Shown: positions 24,931-37,571, counted from the stretch's first letter. The stretch: 64,000 nt of DNA from Mycoplasma sp. (GCA_014803855.1 JAAVAX010000003.1:63328-127327); one strand, 5' to 3'. Numbers and translations: made by a program. The notes: a model not told the origin generated them from the sequence alone.

Positions 24931-25029
24931 CTAAGCTTCAAACTTTAAAATAATAAATAAAAATATTACTTTAAATTCTTGTAGTTAATTTTTAATAATT
25001 AAACAATAAATATATAATAATATATTAAT

Positions 25030-26982
25030 ATGTCAAATTATAGTGCTAAGAATATTGTTACATTAAAAGGTCTTGAAGCTGTTAGAAAAAGACCTGGGAT
25101 GTATATAGGTTCAACTGATGTTAATGGATTACATCATTTAGTTTGAGAAATTTTTGATAACTCAGTTGATGAAGTTTTAGCAGGTTATGCTACTGATATA
25201 AAAGTTACTTTAAAAAAAGATGGATCTGTTATTGTTGAAGATAATGGTAGAGGAATTCCAGTTGATTTACACTCAAGTGGAAAAACTGGTGTTGAAACTG
25301 TTTTTACTGAACTCCATGCTGGAGGTAAATTTAATAATGATGCATATAAAACGGCTGGTGGTCTTCATGGAGTTGGTTCTTCTGTAGTTAATGCATTGTC
25401 AACACACTTAACTGTTATTGTTTTTCGAGATAAAAAAATTTATGAAACTAAATTTGAAAATGGAGACAACATCATTCAAAGAACAAAAGTTATTGGTACT
25501 ACCTCTAAAAGAGGTACTTTAGTTCAATTTTGACCAAACTACCCTATTTTTAAAAATGCAAAATTATCATATGAAGTAATATGTGAAAGATTAAGAGAAT
25601 CTTCATTTTTATTATCAAATTTAAGAATAGTTGTTGTTGATGAAAATACTAATCAAAAAGAAGAATTTCATTATAAAGATGGTATTAAATCATTTGTTTC
25701 ATTTATTAATCAAAACAAAACAACCATTTCTGACATTTTTTACTTAAATGATAAAAATGCTAAAACAGGTATTGAGGTGGAAATAGGAATGCAATATAAT
25801 GATGGATATAGTGAAACCATTGTTTCTTTTGCAAATAATGTTAAAACAAGAGATGGTGGAACTCATGAATCTACATTTAAAACTTCTTTAACAAAGGCAA
25901 TCAATGACTATGCTAGAGAAAAAGGATTTTTAAAATCAAGAGATGCTAATTTTGAGGGATCAGATATTAGAGAAGGAATGGTTGCTGTTATTTCGGTTAA
26001 AGTACCTGAAACAATTCTTGAATTTGTTGGGCAAACAAAAGATAAATTATCAACACCTGAAGTTAAAAAAATTATTGAAGAATCTGTTCAAAAGAATCTT
26101 TATTTTTGATTAAATGAAAATAAAAAGAATTCTGAAAGAATTTTATTGAAATCAAAACAATCAAAAGAAGCTAGAGAAGCTGCTCGTAAGGCTAGAAATG
26201 AAACTAGAAAAGCTAAAGATAAAATGAGTGAGGTGAAAATATTATCAGGTAAATTAACACCAGCTCAATCAACAAAAGCTTCCGAAAGAGAATTATATTT
26301 AGTTGAGGGTGATTCAGCTGGAGGTTCAGCTAAATTAGGTCGTGATCGTAGATTTCAAGCTATTCTTCCACTAAGAGGTAAAGTTTTAAACACTGAAAAA
26401 GCTAGATTAATTGATATATTAAAAAATGAAGAAATAGCAACAATCATTAATTGCATAAATGCTGGAATTGGTTCAGATTTTAAAGTTGAAAATTCTAAAT
26501 ACAACAAAATTATTATTATGACAGATGCTGATACTGATGGGGCTCATATTCAAATTCTTTTATTAACATTTTTCTTTAGATATATGAAACCATTGATTGC
26601 AGCTGGAATGCTGTACATAGCTCAACCACCATTATTTAAATTAGCATTCAATAATAAAAATAAAAAAGAAAATATTTATTTTTGGTCTGAAGATGAATTA
26701 AAAACATATTTAAGTCAAAATAAATCAAAATCTGTTGAAATTCAAAGATACAAAGGTCTTGGAGAAATGAATTCTGATCAATTATGAGAGACTACAATGG
26801 ATCCAAGAACAAGAACATTAATTAAAGTAACAATTCAAGATGAAGCAATTGTTGAAAGAAGGGTTTCAATCTTAATGGGGGATGCAGTTGAACCTAGAAA
26901 AGACTGAATTAATAAAAATGTAGAATTTTCATTAGAAGATAATTTTCAAATTAATCCATCAAAAACTGGTGTAGAACAATAA
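25030..26982 (+). CDS. parE: DNA topoisomerase IV subunit B
   Basis: 650 residues. GHKL ATPase motifs: [23 protein letters not shown] and [20 protein letters not shown] motifs: [15 protein letters not shown] and [12 protein letters not shown]. The end has [21 protein letters not shown] and [12 protein letters not shown]. GyrB and ParE are close; ParE is chosen because parC follows directly (25 nt). It makes the ATPase half of the enzyme that unlinks daughter chromosomes. No ribosome binding site is seen before the ATG at 25030; the upstream sequence is almost pure A/T. Confidence 0.9.
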
Positions 26983-27007
26983 AAAATAAAATAAGGTGGT
27001 GAATAAT

Positions 27008-29593
27008 ATGTCAAAAAATAATTTAGATTTTGAAGAAAAATTAGAATATCAATCATTAGATTCGATCATGTCTGATCGTTTTGCAAGATATTCAAAATAT
27101 ATTATTCAACAAAGAGCGCTACCTGATGTAAGAGATGGACTTAAACCAGTTCAAAGGAGAATTTTATATTCAATGAATGATTTAGGTCTTCAATATGATA
27201 AACCATACAAAAAATCTGCAAGAGTTGTTGGGGATGTAATTGGTAAGTATCATCCACATGGTGATAGTTCAATATATGAAGCTTTAGTAAGAATGGCTCA
27301 AGATTGAAAGATGGGAGAGCCATTAATTGAAATGCATGGTAATAAAGGTTCAATTGATGATGATCCAGCTGCTGCAATGCGTTATACTGAAACGAAATTA
27401 TCTAAGATCTCATCACTAATGTTGCAAGATTTAGAAAAAAATACTATTCCTTTTGCACCTAATTTTGATGATACTGAAAAAGAGCCAACTGTTTTACCTG
27501 CATATATCCCTAATTTATTATTAAATGGAGCAAAAGGAATTGCTTCTGGTTTTGCTACAGAAATTCCACCACATAACTTGGGTGAATTATTAGATGCTGT
27601 TATAGCTAAAATTAAAAAACCTGAAACATCTTGAAAATCATTAATGAAATATATTAAAGGTCCTGACTTTCCAACAGGCGGGATTGTTTACGGAATAAAA
27701 GGGATAGAAAATTCTTTTGAAAGAGGTCAAGGAAGAATTACTTTGTGTAGTAAATACACCATTGAAAAAGAAGGAAAAAATGATGTTATAAGAATTTTAG
27801 AAATCCCTTTTGGTGTTGTTAAATCTAAATTAGTTCGTGACATTGATGAATTAAGAGTTAATGGGCAATTAAATGGAATTAAAGAAGTCAGAGATGAATC
27901 AGATCGAAATGGTATTTCAATAGCAATTATTGTTGAACAAGAGTCAAATACTCAAACAATTGTAAATTTCTTAATGCAAAAAACTGATATGAAAATTTAC
28001 TACAACTATAATATGGTTACTATTGTTGACAATGCACCTAAAGTTTTAGGTGTTGACAAAATGATTGATGCTTATTTAAAGCATATTAGACAAGTTAAAA
28101 CTGCTGCCATAAAATTTGATTTAGCTAAATCTGAAAAAAGATTAGAAATAATTATTGGTTTTATTAGAGTAACTCAAATTCCTGATGAAGTTATTAAAGT
28201 TATTAGAGAATCTACTGGTGGGAAACAAGGAGTTATTGAAAACTTACAAAATATTTTAGGTTTTACATTAATTCAAGCAACAGCTATTGCTGAATTAAGA
28301 CTATATCGTTTAAATAGAACTAATGTTTCAATTTATCATGAAGAAAAACAAGAACTTGAAGAAAAAATAAACTACTTTAAATTATTACTTTCAGATTCAA
28401 ATGAATTCGACAAACACTTAATTGAAATGTTTAGAGAAATTAAAAAAGAGTATGCAGTTGAGAGAAAAACACAAATTATTGAAGAAGAATTAAACATAAA
28501 TATTAAACAAGAAGAATTAATTAAACAAGAAGCTTGTTGAATTTCTTTATCTCAAGAAGGATATTTAAAAAGAATTACTAATAAAACTTTTGAATCAAAT
28601 GAGTTGAATACATTTGGGGTAAAAGAAGGTGATAATATTATTTATTTTGATAAATCTAATACAATAAATAAATTATTAATTTTTACTTCATTAGGAAATT
28701 ATGCAATAATTCCTATTCATAAAATCGAAGAAACAAAATGAAAAGATGAAGGACAATTCATTAGTGATTTTGTAGAAATTAATTCATCTGAAAAAATAAT
28801 TTCAGTAATTGATATTAATTCTTTTAATGTTAAAGCATATGTAACATTAATTACTAAATTTGGTATTGGAAAAAGAGTTTTATTAAAAGAATTTGAAGCT
28901 TCAAGAATTTCTAAAATAATGAAGGCAATAAGTTTTAAAAAACAAAATGATGCTTTAGTTGCTGCTAAAGTATCAAATGGAATTGAAGACATTATCATCA
29001 TAACTAATACTACTCATACTGTTAAATTTAGTGAAAATGAATTACCAATTCTATCAGCAAGAGCAAGTGGTAATACTTTAATTAAAGTAGAACATAACTG
29101 AGTAACTGCATTTGGAATATCTAACAAGAAGGAATCTATAACTCTAATTTTTGGACAAAACAATTATAAAAATATAAATTTTGCAGATATTGCTTATTCT
29201 TCTAGAGCTACTAAAGGACAACAATTAATTAGAAATCTAAGTCCTAAAAAAATAATAAGAGATGTTATTAAAAATAGAAAAACAAAATTCATTTTAAATA
29301 ACAATGGACATATTGATTTAATTGATTTTGATCGAAGTTCAGTAATAGACAATATTATGGATGATAATTTCAATAAAATATCTAAAGTTAATGGAATGTC
29401 ATATCCTATAATAAATTATCAAGTTAATGATCAAAATTCATACTTTAAAGTTAAATTTGATAATCAATCATCTAATGAAGTTATAAAACAAGCTGAAGAA
29501 AAAATAAACAATGTTTTTAAGACTAATGAAGAAAGATTGAAGGAAATTGATGATACTAAAATTGATGACATTTTAAAGAAATTAAAAATATAA
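27008..29593 (+). CDS. parC: DNA topoisomerase IV subunit A
   Basis: 861 residues. N-terminal [26 protein letters not shown], the quinolone-region [21 protein letters not shown], and the catalytic Tyr in [15 protein letters not shown]; the [15 protein letters not shown] form is typical of ParC (GyrA has [11 protein letters not shown]). The C-terminal part holds the beta-pinwheel domain. The ATG at 27008 is chosen because AAGGTGGTG lies about 7 nt upstream; earlier in-frame codons overlap that site. It forms an operon with parE. Confidence 0.94.
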
Positions 29594-29600
29594 TCACTTT

Positions 29601-29630
29601 TAAAATATATTCTCTAAAATTAATATTTTA
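29601..29630 (+). terminator. Weak hairpin after parC
   Basis: An 8-bp stem (TAAAATAT/ATATTTTA) with a 14-nt loop and no T run directly after. The only candidate terminator in the 262-nt gap before the kinase gene; the rest of the gap shows nothing else recognisable. Confidence 0.3.
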
Positions 29631-29855
29631 TTATGCTTTTATAAAAAATAATTTTATGTTATTTTAAACATTAAAAACTAATAACAAATTTTGTCAAATT
29701 TAAAAGTATATTGTAGTTAATTACTCTATAAAGTATAACTTAATAAAAAAATAATAATTAATTTAATATTTTTAAAAAATATTAGTTTAAAATGAAAATG
29801 TAAAGTTAAATATTTATAAAAGTTAATAAAAAATAAAACAAGTGGGTGTATGTTT

Positions 29856-30539
29856 ATGTCAACAAAATTAGAACCAGCAAATTTTCAAAAAATCAAAGTT
29901 GCTAATGCAATTGCCATAGGTGGAATGATTGGAGCAGGTAAGTCTACATTAACTAGAGCATTAGGTAAAAGACTAAATGCTGATGTTATTTATGAATTAA
30001 ATGAAGGTGATGAATTACAAAACATTTTATTAAAAAGACTATATGAAGGTGATGAAACATCTGCTATAGCATTTCAAGTTTACTTTTTTTGCACAAGATT
30101 TGAAAATTATCGTCAAGGTGTTTTAAATCATAAATTATCGGTTTTTGATCGAACTATTTTTGAGGATCGTTTATTTGCTCATCAAAATATGACTGCTGAT
30201 CCAATAATGTTTGGATTTTATGATGCAATGTGACATGAAAAAACTAAAGAACTAATTTATTCAGTAGGTGTTCCAAAGTTATATGTAATTCTTGATTTAA
30301 AATGAGATGATTTTAAAGAAAGAATATTTAAAAGAGGAAGAGATAGTGAAATTGATAATTTCTCTGAAAATGAAAATTATTTTAGATCGTTACATGATGT
30401 TTATGTTGACTATTTAATTAAAACATGTCAAATTTATGGAATTAATTATATTGTTGTTGATTCTAGTTTACCAACTGAACAACAAGTTGACTTAATTATT
30501 GATAAAATTAAAGAAGAGGAAATATTTGAAGGATTTTAA
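29856..30539 (+). CDS. Deoxynucleoside kinase (dAdo/dGuo/dCyd type)
   Basis: 227 residues. P-loop AIGGMIGAGKSTLTRAL, the DRT/ER-type motif SVFDRTIFEDRLFA, and the arginine-rich lid IFKRGRDSEI identify the dCK/dGK-like deoxynucleoside kinase family used by mollicutes to salvage deoxynucleosides. The exact base specificity cannot be read. The ATG at 29856 is preferred over 29850 because GTGGGTG then lies at a proper distance. It is followed after 7 nt by the alpha/beta hydrolase. One TGA Trp in MWHEKT. Confidence 0.88.
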
Positions 30540-30546
30540 ATTAATT

Positions 30547-31398
30547 ATGAAATTTGAAAAAATTGAAAACTCATTTGGGACATATTATCACTATAAAAGC
30601 AAAAATAAACCTAAAGCTACAATTATCTTTGTTCATGGATTCGCTACCAATAGTGAATATCATGATGTTTTCATAAGACATATAATTGATGAATTTGATT
30701 ATATTGCTATTCAATTACCTGGAGCTGGAGTTCATGATTGAAAAGAAGAAAAACAAAAACCAACTGTTGAACATATGGTTGATTATTGTATTAATCTTAT
30801 TAAAAATCTTAATTTAGATAACTTTATTCTTTTAGGTCACTCTATGGGTGGTGGTATAGCTTTAAGACTAGCAAATTATTTTAGAAAAGAAACTATTGCA
30901 CTAATTCTATCAACACCAATGAATTCAAGAATACCAGTTACAAAAATAACTAATTATTTTAAATTTAATCCTAAAAACTTTAAAAGTGCTAATATATTAA
31001 TCAACATTTTATATCATGATATAAATAAAGCTTATGACAATGATCAACAAAAAGTATATGAAATTGTTGAAGAAGAACTTAACTATCAAATTAACACTCA
31101 AAAATTTATGACAAAATTAAAAAAATCAATGTTTTCTTTGAAAAATAGAAAATTATGTCGTAAAAATGAAAAGGAACTAGCAACTCCTACTTTAGTTATT
31201 ATTGGTAAATATGATAAATTAATACCTCCAATTTCATTGTTTAGGGCATTTTTTAATAAAAAACAACAAGAAAAAGGAATTATTAAAATGGAAATTATGA
31301 ATAATTCTGCTCATCTTCCATTTAAAGAACAAGAGATTGAATATGCTAAAGAAATTAAGGACTTTATTATTCATTATCTTGATAAAAAAGGAAAGTAG
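30547..31398 (+). CDS. Alpha/beta hydrolase
   Basis: 283 residues. The oxyanion strand TIIFVHGFATNSEYH, the nucleophile elbow LLGHSMGGGIAL with Ser near residue 101, the acid in VIIGKYDKLIPP, and the His in NSAHLPFKEQE form a complete catalytic set for an esterase/lipase-type enzyme. The substrate is unknown; mycoplasma relatives are often annotated as lysophospholipase or esterase. It lies 7 nt after the kinase gene. TGA Trp occurs at VHDWKEE. Confidence 0.87.
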
Positions 31399-31421
31399 CA
31401 ACTAATTATAAATGACTATGT

Positions 31422-31427
31422 TATAAT
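31422..31427 (+). promoter_or_regulatory. Extended -10 promoter upstream of the PHP/ATPase operon
   Basis: TGTTATAAT. A start about 7 nt later would leave a leader of about 140 nt before the PHP gene, unusually long for this window. Confidence 0.5.
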
Positions 31428-31432
31428 GAAAT

Positions 31433-31511
31433 AGCATCTCAAAAGAAATATTTATTTTAAAAATTTTCTTGATTTTAAGTTAATGAATTAAAAAAATATT
31501 TGCGCGATGCT
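31433..31511 (+). other. Possible structured leader RNA of the PHP/ATPase operon
   Basis: AGCATC at 31433-31438 can pair with GATGCT at 31506-31511, next to GCGCGATGCTCGG, the most GC-rich stretch in this spacer. The pairing starts at the predicted transcript start. It matches no riboswitch I know. Confidence 0.25.
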
Positions 31512-31573
31512 CGGTTATTAAGAATAATAAATGATAGTAAATAATATAAATAGAGGTTGATTCTCATTTTTTT

Positions 31574-32254
31574 ATGATAAAAGTTGATTTACATTTGCAT
31601 TCATTTGTATCAAGGTCTAATGGTGATGGAATTAAATGAACATCATTATATGATGCTATCTTTAAATTAGTTGAAAACAAGGTTCAAATTGCTTCATTTT
31701 CTGACCATAATAAATTGGATGTTGATTTTTACTTAGAAGCAAAACAACTTGCAAAAACTGCTAATATTTTACTTTTACCAGCTATTGAAGTAAATGTTGT
31801 TCGTTTAGATGGTCAAATAGCAAATATTATTTATGTATTTGATCAAGATTTAACCAAAGAAGAATTGATTACAATTAGCAATATTGCAAATAAAGATATT
31901 CCTAAAAGAGGAATAAGTTTGAATAAATGTAATGTTATTTTTAATGATTTTAAAACAATTAAAATACCTCATGTTGGTAAAAGTGATCACTTTAAATATA
32001 ATGATTTATTACAAATTGAATATGATGCAATTGAAATATCTAATGAAAATGATAAAAACTATCTAAGTGTCAAAAAGCAAGAAGGTTTTCAATCATCAAT
32101 AGTTGCTTTCTCTGATACTCATAAGTGAAATGAATACCCTCAATTAAAAAAATTAATTACCATCATTCCAAATATGAAAGAAATTAGTTTTATTGAACTT
32201 AAAAAAGCACTTTCATTAAATAAGGACTATACGAAAGGAAGAATTAATGATTAG
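31574..32254 (+). CDS. PHP-domain phosphoesterase
   Basis: 226 residues. Metal-binding PHP motifs in order: DLHLHSF at the N-terminus, SFSDHNKLD, PAIEVNVV (Glu), IPHVGKSDH and FSDTHKW near the C-terminus. PHP proteins are phosphoesterases or nucleases with two or three metals. The gene overlaps the next one (SMC-like ATPase) by 8 nt, so the pair is made together. In TrlF-family proteins a PHP domain is fused directly to such an ATPase. Function here is inferred only from that similarity. The ATG at 31574 has no clear ribosome binding site, but AGAGG occurs about 20 nt upstream. Confidence 0.85.
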
Positions 32255-33881
32255 AGAGTTAATTTTTAAAAGAACTGATGATTTCAATTCTCAACCAATT
32301 ACTTTGAGTTTTTCTGAACATATCAACGTTATTATTGGACCTAAAGGTGGTGGTAAATCAACATTATTTGATTTATTAGCTGGATTAAAAAATAATTACA
32401 TTTCAAACACAGTTATTGATGCTCTAAAGGAATATGGATTAAAATTTGAAAAAGCTATTAAATTTAGTAATGAAGAAATTTTAGCTTCACAATTAACTAA
32501 GAAAAAAAATAAAGAAAAAATAGCAGATTATGAAACACGTAATGATGTTATTTATCAAGATGATTTGATTAAGAAAAATTTAACAAGTGCTAAGGAAATT
32601 GAAGACAATAAATTTAATTACATTAAAACTCAAGTTTATCAATCAACTAATGTTATTAATTTTATTTCAAAGATAAAAAAACTACATGAATCAATGGAAC
32701 ATATTAACAATTTAAATAAAGTAAATGATATTAATTGATCTAATACCTTTAAAATTAATGAATTGAAAGATGAAAGAGATGAATTAATTCTAATAACTAA
32801 ATTGGATTATAAAAAAACACGAATCACTGAGGCTATAAATCAAGAAATCAATGAATATAAAAGTTTTGAAAATTCTACTGAATTATTTAAATCAAATTTA
32901 AGAAAAATTGAAATTTTTGATAAAAATAAAATTATTGAAGATGATAAAGAATTTGAAAACAAAGTTAACAATTTAGTAAAAAACATTAATGATAATATTC
33001 AAGAATTGCAAAAAAATATAAATGACAGAAAATTTCAATTAGATAAAATAAATAAAACAATTGATTTTTTTTCTCAATCATATACCAAAATAATTAATGA
33101 GATTAAGGCTAAAAGTTATCTTACCAGTGGACTAAAAAGTTATGAAATATCATCTAAAAATTACTTTAAAAATTATGCTAAAGATATCTACTTATTAATT
33201 CAAAATTTTGAGCAATTGATTTCTGAAGATATTTACTTAAATATTGAAAATAATGAAAATCAAAAAGAACAACTAAAATTTAGAATTAATGACAATATCA
33301 AGTTAAGTGATGATTCTAAGAGTGAAATTTTAAAAACTGTTTTTCATTCGCCTGGAAGCTCTAGAGATGATGTTGATAAGTGATTAAAGTCATTATCAAG
33401 CAAAGGAATTAAAGAATTTAATGAAGAGAGAATCAAAAACTGCATTGCTCGTGAAATTAAAGATGAAACAAAAATTCTTGTTGATTATGATAATGAATTA
33501 AAGGATTATGAATCATTATCACTTGGTCAAAAATCTATTTATGGACTTAAGTATAAATTTAATAGATCACTAAATCAAGATTTATTCTTGGATCAACCTG
33601 AAGATAATTTAGATAATAATACTATTGCTTCTGAAATCCTTGAATTATTTGATAAAAAGAAAGATAGTCAAGTTTTTATTGTTACTCACAATGCAAATAT
33701 TGGTATATTATCTAACCCTTTACAAGTTATTGTTGCAAATTTAGGAAATAAAAATGAACCATACAAAATATTAAATAAAGATGAAATGATTAACAAAGAA
33801 ACTGCTAATTATTTAGAAGGTGGTGAAAAATATCTAGAAAGAAGATATAAAAAAATTATTGAAAATAGAAAAGAGGTGTAG
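32247..33881 (+). CDS. SMC/ABC-like AAA ATPase with coiled coil, partner of the PHP protein
   Basis: 544 residues. Walker A VIIGPKGGGKSTLFDLL lies near residue 30, then about 350 residues of mostly coiled coil, then an ABC-type signature (YESLSLGQKS), Walker B LFLDQPEDNLDNNTIASEIL, and a switch His in FIVTHNANIGIL. This is the rad50/SMC head architecture on a short scale; the Walker B acid is DQP rather than DEP. It overlaps the PHP gene by 8 nt and precedes a small unknown gene by 3 nt. The set looks like a split TrlF-type system, possibly nucleic-acid sensing and cleavage. TGA Trp codons occur at INWSN and DKWLK. Confidence 0.85.
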
Positions 33882-33884
33882 AAA

Positions 33885-34142
33885 ATGAAATTGGAAATTA
33901 AAAAAACAGATGAAAATAAATTTATTGCAAAATTTTCAAATGAAGAATTGGATATAAGTGCTAATTCAGAAAACTGGAATATTGAAGGAATTAATAAGTT
34001 TTTGATTAAATTAGCTACAAAAACTCCAAAAGGTGAAACTATTGAATTAGAACATGATAAAGATGAAGAAAATAAAGTATATAAATATATATATAGTTTA
34101 TTTAAAGAATTTGTTGATCAATACAATGAGTTAAATGCATAG
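33885..34142 (+). CDS. Small acidic protein, third gene of the PHP/ATPase operon
   Basis: 85 residues, no membrane segment and no Cys. Alternating beta-like and helical pattern (LEIKKTDENKFIAKF, then INKFLIKLATK, then YIYSLFKEFVDQYNEL). No family recognised. The ATG is 3 nt after the ATPase stop, with AGAGGTG as ribosome binding site, so it is clearly co-expressed. It may be a regulatory or accessory subunit. A hairpin (TAATTATT/AATAATTA, 34149-34169) follows without a good T run. Confidence 0.7.
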   Translation: MKLEIKKTDENKFIAKFSNEELDISANSENWNIEGINKFLIKLATKTPKGETIELEHDKDEENKVYKYIYSLFKEFVDQYNELNA

Positions 34143-34194
34143 ATTAATTAATTATTGAAAAAATAATTATGATTTGTTAATAATATAAAAATGT

Positions 34195-34200
34195 TAAAAT
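34195..34200 (+). promoter_or_regulatory. Extended -10 box of the M64 protease gene
   Basis: TGTTAAAAT, 32 nt before the ATG at 34232. Confidence 0.45.
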
Positions 34201-34231
34201 TACTATGTATTGTATTAATTGTGAGGTTAAT

Positions 34232-37200
34232 ATGAAATTAAAAAAAGAAATACTTACTTGTATATCATTATTTTCAATGCCTATTTTAGTCACCACTAAC
34301 AATTAATAAAGAACAAACAATAAATTTAATTACAAATAATTTAAAAATAAATAATCATTATGATGATATTTATCAATATGCAAAAGTAGACCCTATATTT
34401 CCTATTCAAATATTGAGAAAAACTGGAAATGATAAAGATAATATAAATGTTTTATTTCTTGGCGATAATTATGATAGAAGTGATGATTTGAATAAATTTG
34501 CTAATTGAATGCATAAAAAAGTAGTTATACCATGACTATCTACTCCTTATCCAAATGATTATGATGGAAAAACTAGTGAGTTGACTAGAGGAACTAGAGT
34601 ACCTTTTCAAACATTCCTTAATGACAAAATAAATGTTTACTCAATTCAACCCAATTTTAAATCTAATAATACTATTGTCAATAGTAAAAATACTTTTTTT
34701 GGAATACATACTTCAAGTAAATATGGTATGCTTCAAATGATGTCAGCTGGATATAAAAAATCAAGAATTTTATCATATGATATATCCAAAAATTTCTTAG
34801 AAGATGGTGGATTAGTTGTAGATAATACTGTTGGGGTAATTAGAAATGGTAGTGGTGGAAGAGCTAATGCACCATTAAATTATTTAGGTACAACACTAAA
34901 TAGCACATCAACACACATTCATGAAATGGGACATTCAATATTTGGATTAAAAGATGAATATGATGATGATCGTCAATATCATAGTGATGGTATTAATAGA
35001 GTATACCTAACTGACACTAATAAAGAAAATATACCTTGAAAAGAGTTTTTAGATTTTAGAGGTGTTGGTCTTGTTCAAACTAAAGTACCAAATTCATATA
35101 TTCCAGCTTCATGATGCATTATGAGACAGGGTGGTAAAACATTTATAGATTTTTGTGAAGTATGCACTCATCACATAATTACAACTGGAGCAAAAATAAC
35201 TCAAAATGATTTATTTTATATTGCTGATCCTCAACTTACAACTAATTCAAGACTTCATTATCCAGATAATGGTTATTCAACATCATATTTAATAGATCAA
35301 GAATTGAATGATTCCAATGTTGATATAGCTAATAATAAAAAGTTAGATTTTAAAACTGTAATTGATAATTTAACATCAAAGACAAGAAAAGTTAAATTAA
35401 AGATTACAATAAAAAATTCAAATCAAGAAAATGTGTTTTTAGAAGAATCTCAAATTTATATCATTCAACCTGGTGAATTAAAGGGGATAGAATTAATTAC
35501 TAAAAATAAACCTAGTGATTTAATTAAAAATAATCATCACATATTAGGTGAAGTTATTGATGTAGAAAACAATGAAATATTAGCTACAAATAGAGATAGA
35601 TTAAATTACTATTATTTAGGAGATACTGATGTAATTCAAGATAAGGATCAAAAAACATATAAAGTTACAATTAATTTCTTAAGCAAAAAAACTAATGCTC
35701 CATTACCAAATATCAAGCCTACAATTTTAATTAAAAGAAATAATGATAAATTTAAATTAAATAAAATTTTATTTAATGGTTATAGATTAGATAAAAAACT
35801 AAGTAAAATCGATGATAAAGAGATAAAAATATCAAGTAAAGATTTAGAGTTTAACTACTACTATGATGAACTTCAATGAAAAGAGTTAAAGTTAAAATTA
35901 ATAGATGAAAATGATAGTAGTAATGTTATTCAGGAAAAAAATGTTAAAGTTTATGAAGGGCAAAAATTCATTCCTAATTCTTCTGATTTTTCTATAAATA
36001 ATTTAAATTTATATGAAAATGATGATTTTGAAAATATTAACTGGCAAAACTCCATAGTAGCACCAAAATGAATATATCGATATGACCAAATTGATTCAAA
36101 TAGTAGTGTAATTTATCATACTAGTTCTAAAAATCCAATTTACCATTTATCTAAAGAAATGAAAATCATTCAAGGACAAAATATTAATGATTTAATAAAT
36201 TCAAATATTGCTAGTTCATTTTTTCAAAGAGATTACAACTCTAATTTTGATATATATGAATATAAACCAAGAATTATCCAAAACACAACAGATACATCTA
36301 AGGTAGGAGAATATGATTTAACATATTATTATGATAATGGTAATAATATTAATTCATTAAATAATATTAAAGTAAAAGTTATTTCTAATAATGATCCCAA
36401 TTATATGCCTGATCCTCTTCAGGCTGAAATAGATAGGTTAAATTCAATTAATATAGTATCTATGCATGGTTTAGATTATCAAGATGGAACAACTGAAGAT
36501 TTTAATGCAATTAATGAAAATAACCTACTATTTACAATTTTAAATTTTGATTTATTCGAAAAAAATTTTAATTATCAAATAGTTGATTTTTCAAAAAATA
36601 TCCCTAAGCATGATTTACCATTTTATTCATTTAAATTTAAAATAAAAATTTCATCTAAAAATCCCAACCGATCACTAACAACAAATTTTTTTGAAAAATA
36701 TATTTGATTAAAAAACAGTAGTTCTTTAAGAAAATTTAATATTGATGATGAAATTAATAATGAAATTAAAAGAATTAATGAATTAAATCTTGCATTAAAG
36801 AAAAATGAGTTTACACAAGAGGAAATTAATAATATTAATAAAATTAATATCTTAAGTTTTATTGCTAATTGAATTAATAATTCTAAATTTGGTTATGAAG
36901 TAATTAATTTTACAAAAAATGATAACATGTTTAAATTTAAGATAAAAATTTCTAAAGATGATAAATCAGCAACAACAAATGAAATTAAATTTATATATCA
37001 ATTGATATCTTCTATAAAAACCATTAAATCAAATGATGAAATATTAGATAAAGAAATTCAAAGAATAAATAATTTAAATTTAGAACTAAAAAATAATTTA
37101 TTATTAAAAAAATCTGATGTAGAAAATATCATTAAACAACCTGAAAGTATTATTCAATATCTAAATAATTGGATTCCAAAAAATGATTTATTTCAATATA

Positions 37201-37457
37201 AATTTTTGATATCTGACAATGATAATAATCAAATGGAACTAATAATTCAAATTAATAAAAATGGAAATAAATCATTCATGTCATCAAAACCTTTTATATT
37301 CAATTACCAATCACCTAGAAAAAACAATTTTTTAAAAGGTAACTTACCTATTATATTAACTTCCATACTGATACCTATTCTAGTTGTAATTATTTGTGGT
37401 GGGATTATTGGTGCGAATAATACTCATAAAAAAACAAAAAAGAATAATAATAAATAA
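34232..37457 (+). CDS. IgA-peptidase-type M64 metalloprotease, surface anchored; frameshift after the signal peptide
   Basis: The ATG at 34232 (RBS GTGAGG) starts a signal-peptide-like 24-codon frame (KKEILTCISLFSMPILVTT) that ends at TAA near 34304. The remaining about 1055 codons are open in the +1 frame from 34290, reading through TGA Trp codons. The body starts INKEQTINL and contains VLFLGDNYDRSD, the zinc motif HIHEMGHSIFGLKDEY (HExxH) and SWCIMRQGG, all typical of M64 IgA peptidases. C-terminal to the protease are at least three repeats of the Lipoprotein_17-type module (EI-RLNSIN or RINNLNL starts), also found in the DUF31 proteases at 47262 and 58278. It ends in a membrane anchor (PIILTSILIPILVVIICGG) and a basic tail. 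As sequenced, the signal peptide is cut off: either a real mutation or a sequencing error. Confidence 0.8.
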
Positions 37458-37565
37458 ATTTCTTTTCAATTTTTAAAATTAATTGTAAATAAATATATAA
37501 AAATTATTTAATGTGTATCTAAAATGAAAAAAATGATTTTTATTCACAATATTAAAAAATAATGT

Positions 37566-37571
37566 TAAAAT
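37566..37571 (+). promoter_or_regulatory. Candidate extended -10 box of the PTS/amino-sugar operon
   Basis: TGTTAAAAT, 141 nt before the IIB gene. The 254-nt gap 37458-37711 shows no gene; a second weak TATAGT lies at 37675-37680. Confidence 0.35.

Noticed and set aside
25030..26982. gyrB
   Set aside because: The protein is equally similar, but the next gene is clearly ParC-type ([15 protein letters not shown]), so parE is the better name.
27141..27377. Minus-strand ORF inside parC
   Set aside because: Histidine-rich translation is the shadow of the parC reading frame.
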